Assembly: GCA_946699065.1 (NCBI GenBank)
Contig: CAMPDV010000451.1
Location: 223,700-287,699, forward strand
From: Loxodes magnus
Taxonomy: Eukaryota > Ciliophora > Karyorelictea > Loxodida > Loxodidae
Length of the DNA stretch: 64,000 nt
Direction of reading: 5' to 3'
Shown: positions 59,191 through 64,000 of the stretch, piece by piece
Numbering within the stretch: the first letter of the stretch is position 1
Layout of the letters: the number at the start of each line of letters is the position of its first letter
Position numbers and translations under genes: made by a program
Notes under the pieces: generated by a model
What the model saw: only the letters and a program-made list of their open reading frames with translations
What the model was told of the DNA's origin: nothing
Database searches by the model: none

Positions 59191-61560
59191 ATATAAGCTG
59201 AGTTTTCTATAATATAATAGAGCTAAAATGTTTATCTAATAGAAGAGGCACATTAGTTAGATGGAAGCATTTAAAACTTTTAAGGCTAAATATGCGAGAA
59301 ATAATATAAAAATAAAAAAACCTACAGCTAGCATATTTAGCTATTTATATTAATAAGCAAGGAAATATTGCTAACTAATAAAAATTAGAAAGCTTATAAC
59401 TTTAAATAGAAATAGCATTGGTTAAAAATAAAAAAAACATAAATTTGTTTTAATTTAAAAAAGAGTTAGATAGAGCATCCTCAAGATGGAACTAAAGTAA
59501 ATCCAAGGACCAAAATTAAAATCTTGCTTTTAGGTTAGAATAATACAAAGATCACTACTTTTGTTTCTAATATATTTGCAAAGTAATTTTAATCCATAAA
59601 TCTAAAAGTATAAAGAAATTTAGCTTATTTATTCCTTTATTATTTAACCAATAATTACATGAAGTACACATATATAAATTATAAAAAACCCAATCCATCA
59701 AAGATAAATAAGTGCATTAGAATTTTATTGAGATAACTAAAAATAATCAAATAAATAAGAAAATAGAAAATAGTATCTCATGGTAAAAACGAAATGAAAG
59801 TATCTCAATACTTATAATATAAATATTATATTTAATGCTAAGTGCTACTCTTATATAACTTAAGTTGTAATATAAATTAAATCATTCTAAGAAAAAAAAG
59901 TTATTGCTTCGTATGTTGCAAAAGGGGAAAGATAATAATAAAGAGCTGAGAAATTCTAGCATTATAATTCGTCAATTTTTAATTAAAGTCTTTTTATTAA
60001 TTAAGTATAAAAGCATTAGTTATATATCTATACTAATGGAAATTAATAATAAATAAGAACTAAATTTTATAAGTTTAATTATAAGAAACAACTATATAGT
60101 TATAAATTAACACTATGCATTTGAAATAATAAAAAGAGCTAAGCATAAAATAGTGTATGCAATTAGATTAAACTAAATAATAATCAGTTAAAAAATGTAA
60201 AGCTGCTAGAATAATAAAAGAAAGAATTTTAAGTGAAATAAATTAAATATATGATATCAACATTTATATAAGTTCTATACCCAAAAAATAAATGTTTATC
60301 TCAAATATTTCTTAAATTTTAATTTATCAAGCAAGTGCTTGTATCTATAATGAATTTTATAATTTAAAGGTATGAAAAGTTTATCAACTATTTATAAATT
60401 GAGCCTTTGTTGTTAACTACTTTATCGTGGAGTTAGTGAAATAATTAAAATAAGGTAGATAAAATATTTTAATTTTAGCCTATTATTATGATTTTATCTT
60501 TTTCTACTTCTAAGAAAAATTTAATTTTTTTTTAAATTAATAGAAGAAATCTATTAAAGACTTAACGAAAGTAAGCTAATTTACTATAAAAGACTAGAGT
60601 ATTTAAATTTAATATAATAATTAAAAATTAATAAAAGCTAATTATTTTAATATAGCCATTTATTCTATCTAAATAAAATTTAAATGTAGCTAAGTTTTGT
60701 TTATATAAGCATGCTTAATCATTAGAATAAAATCAATATAATGCTAAGATTTAACCAATTTAATTTAAAATAAAACTTTTTAAGTGCTATTAATGAGTTT
60801 TAAATAAAAGCTAATTATTGTTATAATGTAATTAGACTCTATTAATTTTCTTGCTAATAATTAAATTGTATTGGCATATTTATTCTAATTTTAATATTTC
60901 TTTACAAGGTTGCTTATTTTATATTTATTACTTATACTTATACTTATACTTATACTTTTATTTTATAATATAAATCCTTCTATCTAGTTACCAATTATAT
61001 GAAATGCTTTGGCATACTCATATACAGAAGGTTGTATTTATTGGAATTTATCAGTTTTATTATAATTTTAGAATGTAATAAAAGTATTTTAGGATTATAT
61101 ATACTTATTTATATTTTGCATTTATGGAATAGCTTCAACATAAGTTTTTTGAGAAAACTTAATATCTTTACATCTAATATACCATTTCAGAAAATCTCTT
61201 TAATTTTATTAAGCTTTAATACTTTTATACGATATAAATAAGGATAGAAGCTATAAAACTAAGAATATAAACTAAAGGTAAAAATAGTTAAGAAGCTAGT
61301 AAATAATACTTCCAGTTCTAATTAATAAATGGCTTAGATATTATAAATATTTTAGTTATAATCTAAACTAAAGATACCAAAAGCTAAGAGTAAAGATATA
61401 TTATTTTATTATTATTACTAGTCAGTCATTTCTCAATTGTAGAATAAGCTTAAATTTTAATTTACAGACATATCTCAGATTAAATAAATAAGTAAAATAT
61501 CCAATTTTAAGTTTTATTTTTAGAAGAAGGCTAAAATAGAATGTTACCTAGGTATAAATG
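59191..61560. other. AT-rich stretch without recognised genes
   Basis: No conserved motif found. A short tandem run of CTTATA (four units, 60,931-60,954) is the only clear repeat. A plus-strand frame at 60,999-61,241 is hydrophobic but has no further support. Confidence 0.5.
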
Positions 61561-62024
61561 ATATAAGGAATTAATGCTAAGAATTAGATTTAGTGAAACT
61601 AGAATTTTAAGAGATATATAAATTAAAATTTTCTAATTAGAGAGATAAAGCTTTATGTAAAAATAGCCTAAATAATAATAATTAGTTAGCAGTTAATAGA
61701 GATATTAGCTTTATCTTAATTACTTTAAATAAAATTTTAAACAGTAAATAGTAATAAAGTTATTATATAAAAGAGCTTAAAAGAGAGAAACATTTTGGTT
61801 ATATATCTACTAAGTTAATTACACATTTTAAAATTAAGGCTTTTTCTTCAATCAATTTATTAAAACTCTTTTTATTAATATAACTTAAAATCGAAGCTTT
61901 AGTTCTTAAGATTTGCTAATAAATACACTTAAGAAAAAATTGAAGTAACTAAATAAAAGGGAAAAATTGATAAAAGCTATAAAAATTAAAATTTAAGGTA
62001 AATATACATTTAATTAAGCGCAGA

Positions 62025-62141
62025 TCATTTAAAGAGATAACCACCCAACTAAGCTAAGCAAAATCCTAATAAGAATATGAAAACTGCTACTAAAACTTTC
62101 TATCCTTTCTTACTTTCGTCTTTGCCTTCTTGATTCTTCAT
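62025..62141 (-). CDS. 38-residue membrane peptide, third copy
   Basis: Same length and frame as the arm copies with changes D to G, S to D, T to A and L to I, all keeping the Lys-rich head and single membrane segment ending CLAQLGGYLFK. It has stayed open while neighbouring third-copy genes have decayed, which supports a real product. Confidence 0.5.
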
Positions 62142-62705
62142 TTTATCAATTTCTATTATTTTTTAATTTCTCTTTCTCTTGCAGTTCGTTTTCTAGCAAA
62201 AACCATAGTCATATTGGGAATAAATTTCTGAATAAGTTGAGGAAAAATTAAACAAAGATTGAGAATGTAGTAAGATTTTTTATTAACTAAGGTAGTTTAG
62301 GCTAATTAATTTTCTATATTAGATGCATATGATATTTCTCTTATTTTTCTTAGTTTAAACTTTAATTTATTTTAGAATATTCTAGAGTTTTCTTTTCTAC
62401 TTGGAGAATTTCTGTACTTCTACAATAAAACAGATTTCTTATGCTCTATTTCCTCGTTAGATATAATACTGCTAGCACTTATAGGACTAATAGGACTAAT
62501 AGGACTAATTGGACTACTTTCATTGTTAGTTTTACAAAAATTACCAGAACTAGTACTTTCTAGCTCTACTAGGGGATAAAAAGATGGTTCTTAAATATTT
62601 TTTTATTGCAACGTTGGACTAGAAGAATTGTTTTATTCTAAAGGAATAAATTAAGGTTGATTTATGTAGGGACTTGTTTCTTGAGGAATGAGTTATAGAG
62701 AGCAT
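62138..62705 (-). pseudogene. Third SPI-repeat gene copy, frame broken at the 5' end
   Basis: The core from the SPI repeats (four units, about 62,475-62,515) to the basic middle is nearly identical to the arm copies. The first ~150 bases are diverged and out of frame (length 568, not a multiple of 3). ATG 62,705 aligns with the arm start codons. Confidence 0.55.
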
Positions 62706-64000
62706 TAATAATTATAATATAGTTTAAATAAATGGTTTAGAATTATGTTAATAATCTAATAAAGTTAAGTTTAATATGGTTTGGCATCTAAGTAGAAAGC
62801 TATATGAGTGTAAATATTTCGGGTTTGTAAGTGAATTATTAAAGATGGTAGTAGCAATTTAATGAAGTTATATAGTTAGATGTATTTTTAATGACTATAA
62901 ATTAATAAATATGGTATAATTTTTTAGTATCATTAACTTAAATTCCTTAGCTAAAAGGTTTTTAAGGTTTTAAATAATGAAAGCAATATTTTAATAAAAT
63001 TTGTATTGATTACTGAAGGAAATAATTAAGTATTAATGAACTTATAATTATTATATGATACAAGCAAATGAATGCTAGAATATCAGTATCAATACATCGT
63101 ACTATCTTATAGTTTTATGTTCCTATATTATTAAAATATATAAGCTTATCATTTAAAAGTTAGATTAAAGGAAAAATCAACTATACTTATAAGTTCTTTA
63201 AGATAATTAAGAAAATATATGTAAACTGATTTCATCATTTAAGTAATAAGTTAAAGTCTTTTCTAATTACTATACTTTGCTAAGGCTATATTCAAAGTAT
63301 TAGTAACTAACTATAAAAACAATCCAACAAAAAGAAACCTAAAAATCATTTTCTCATTTAAACAGCAATTCATAGTTCTCAAAATAGAGAAGCGTTGATG
63401 ACATTGTATTCAGTTTTAGTAAATTAGAATGAGATTAAAATAACTAGAAATAATTACCATAGCCTTTAGATATCTGCTTTAAAAGAGCTTAATTATTATG
63501 ATTTAATGCTCTAAGCTAGATTAAACTTAAAATGTTTACTTTATTTAAATCTAAGTCTTAAATATAACTATAATGCTAACAAGAAATTATTATATCAACG
63601 ATAATTCAATTAAAACATATCAAGTATTCTAAGAAATCTCTTTAAAGACTTTATTAAATTCACTGCTATTCAATCAATTACTTCTAAATAAATATCCATC
63701 TCGTTAAACTTAAACTCTAAAATAGGTAATAGTGATAGAGTTAATATCAACCATCTTGTACTTTAATAGTATTTGAAGGTAAAGCTTTGTTTATTAAAAA
63801 TTATATTAATGAACCTTTATTAAGTAATTTTATATTTCTATAAACAAGAACCAAACCTATGGCATAAGATGCTACTTAGATCAATCTAGATATTAGGATA
63901 TAAGTTATTATTTAAAATTTCAGACAATAAATATAAATATAGGATTTTACCTTTTCTCTTAAATCTGCTACTATAAAATACTTATTGCCCAACTAAAGTA

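Larger units (their letters stand above)
58741..64000 (+). repeat. Third, diverged copy of arm segment (about 33.8-37.2 kb)
   Basis: In order and direct orientation with the right arm it contains remnants of the tRNase Z-like gene (58,746-59,190), then the SPI gene and its 38-residue partner (62,025-62,705), then sequence like 36.3-37.2 kb up to the window end (for example TTCCTATATTATT near 63,120, AAGATGCT near 63,866 and TAGATATTAGGATATA near 63,888). About 2 kb between the first two parts (59.4-61.5 kb) has no counterpart that I could see. Similarity is high in the SPI core and much lower elsewhere. Confidence 0.75.

Noticed and set aside
60931..60954. CTTATA tandem run as a telomere-like repeat or chromosome end
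   Set aside because: Only four units, no G-rich strand as in ciliate telomeres, and sequence continues on both sides.
1..64000. CRISPR arrays, bacterial operons, Shine-Dalgarno sites or rRNA genes
   Set aside because: No regularly spaced direct repeats, no ribosomal RNA words, and all features are eukaryotic.

Overview
The window looks like ciliate nuclear DNA that reads all three standard stop codons as sense. It is roughly three-quarters A+T by eye. Every recognisable protein needs TAA and TAG as glutamine, and many also need TGA as tryptophan. The clearest case is a TMEM63/OSCA-type channel gene whose conserved Y-W-x-D-K motif carries TGA at the W. At one codon of another gene the two repeat arms have TGG and TGA. 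TGA still seems to be the only usable stop. UAR=Gln with UGA=Trp/stop is known from karyorelictids (Loxodes, Parduczia) and from the heterotrich Condylostoma. I infer a relative of these; germline or little-processed DNA is plausible, but the sequence does not name the species. Introns of 17 bp are visible.

Layout: a giant inverted repeat dominates. The left arm runs from base 1 (and probably starts outside the window) to about 26,510. The right arm runs from about 30,722 to 57,246 in reverse complement. Between them is a 4.2 kb spacer that is not symmetric. The arms are highly similar but carry substitutions, indels and a few clustered divergent patches. Going inward, each arm has: an unknown ORF; tRNA-Gln(CTG); tRNA-Tyr with a short intron; a large TMEM63-like channel gene with a Notch-type (LNR) cysteine-rich ectodomain; a GC-richer multi-hairpin segment; a degenerate APE/RT non-LTR retrotransposon; a divergent GC-richer two-frame ORF; a receptor-like gene with ANF-type ligand-binding motifs; a second tRNA-Tyr; a short gene with SPI repeats overlapping a 38-residue membrane peptide gene; a decayed tRNase Z-like gene; a small membrane protein gene; tRNA-Ser(TGA); and tRNA-Leu(TAG). 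At the centre two non-LTR retroelement copies face each other tail to tail. One keeps the RT part and the other keeps an intact gag-like ORF.

Outside the palindrome, from 57.25 kb to the end, there is one ORF with a C-terminal membrane anchor. It is followed by a third, older and more decayed copy of the arm segment around 33.8-37.2 kb (tRNase Z-like, SPI gene, 38-residue peptide), in direct orientation to the right arm.

Because TGA is the only stop and is also read as Trp, open frames are long everywhere. Start and stop choices for the unrecogn­ised genes are therefore soft, and I give low confidence where only an open frame supports a call.
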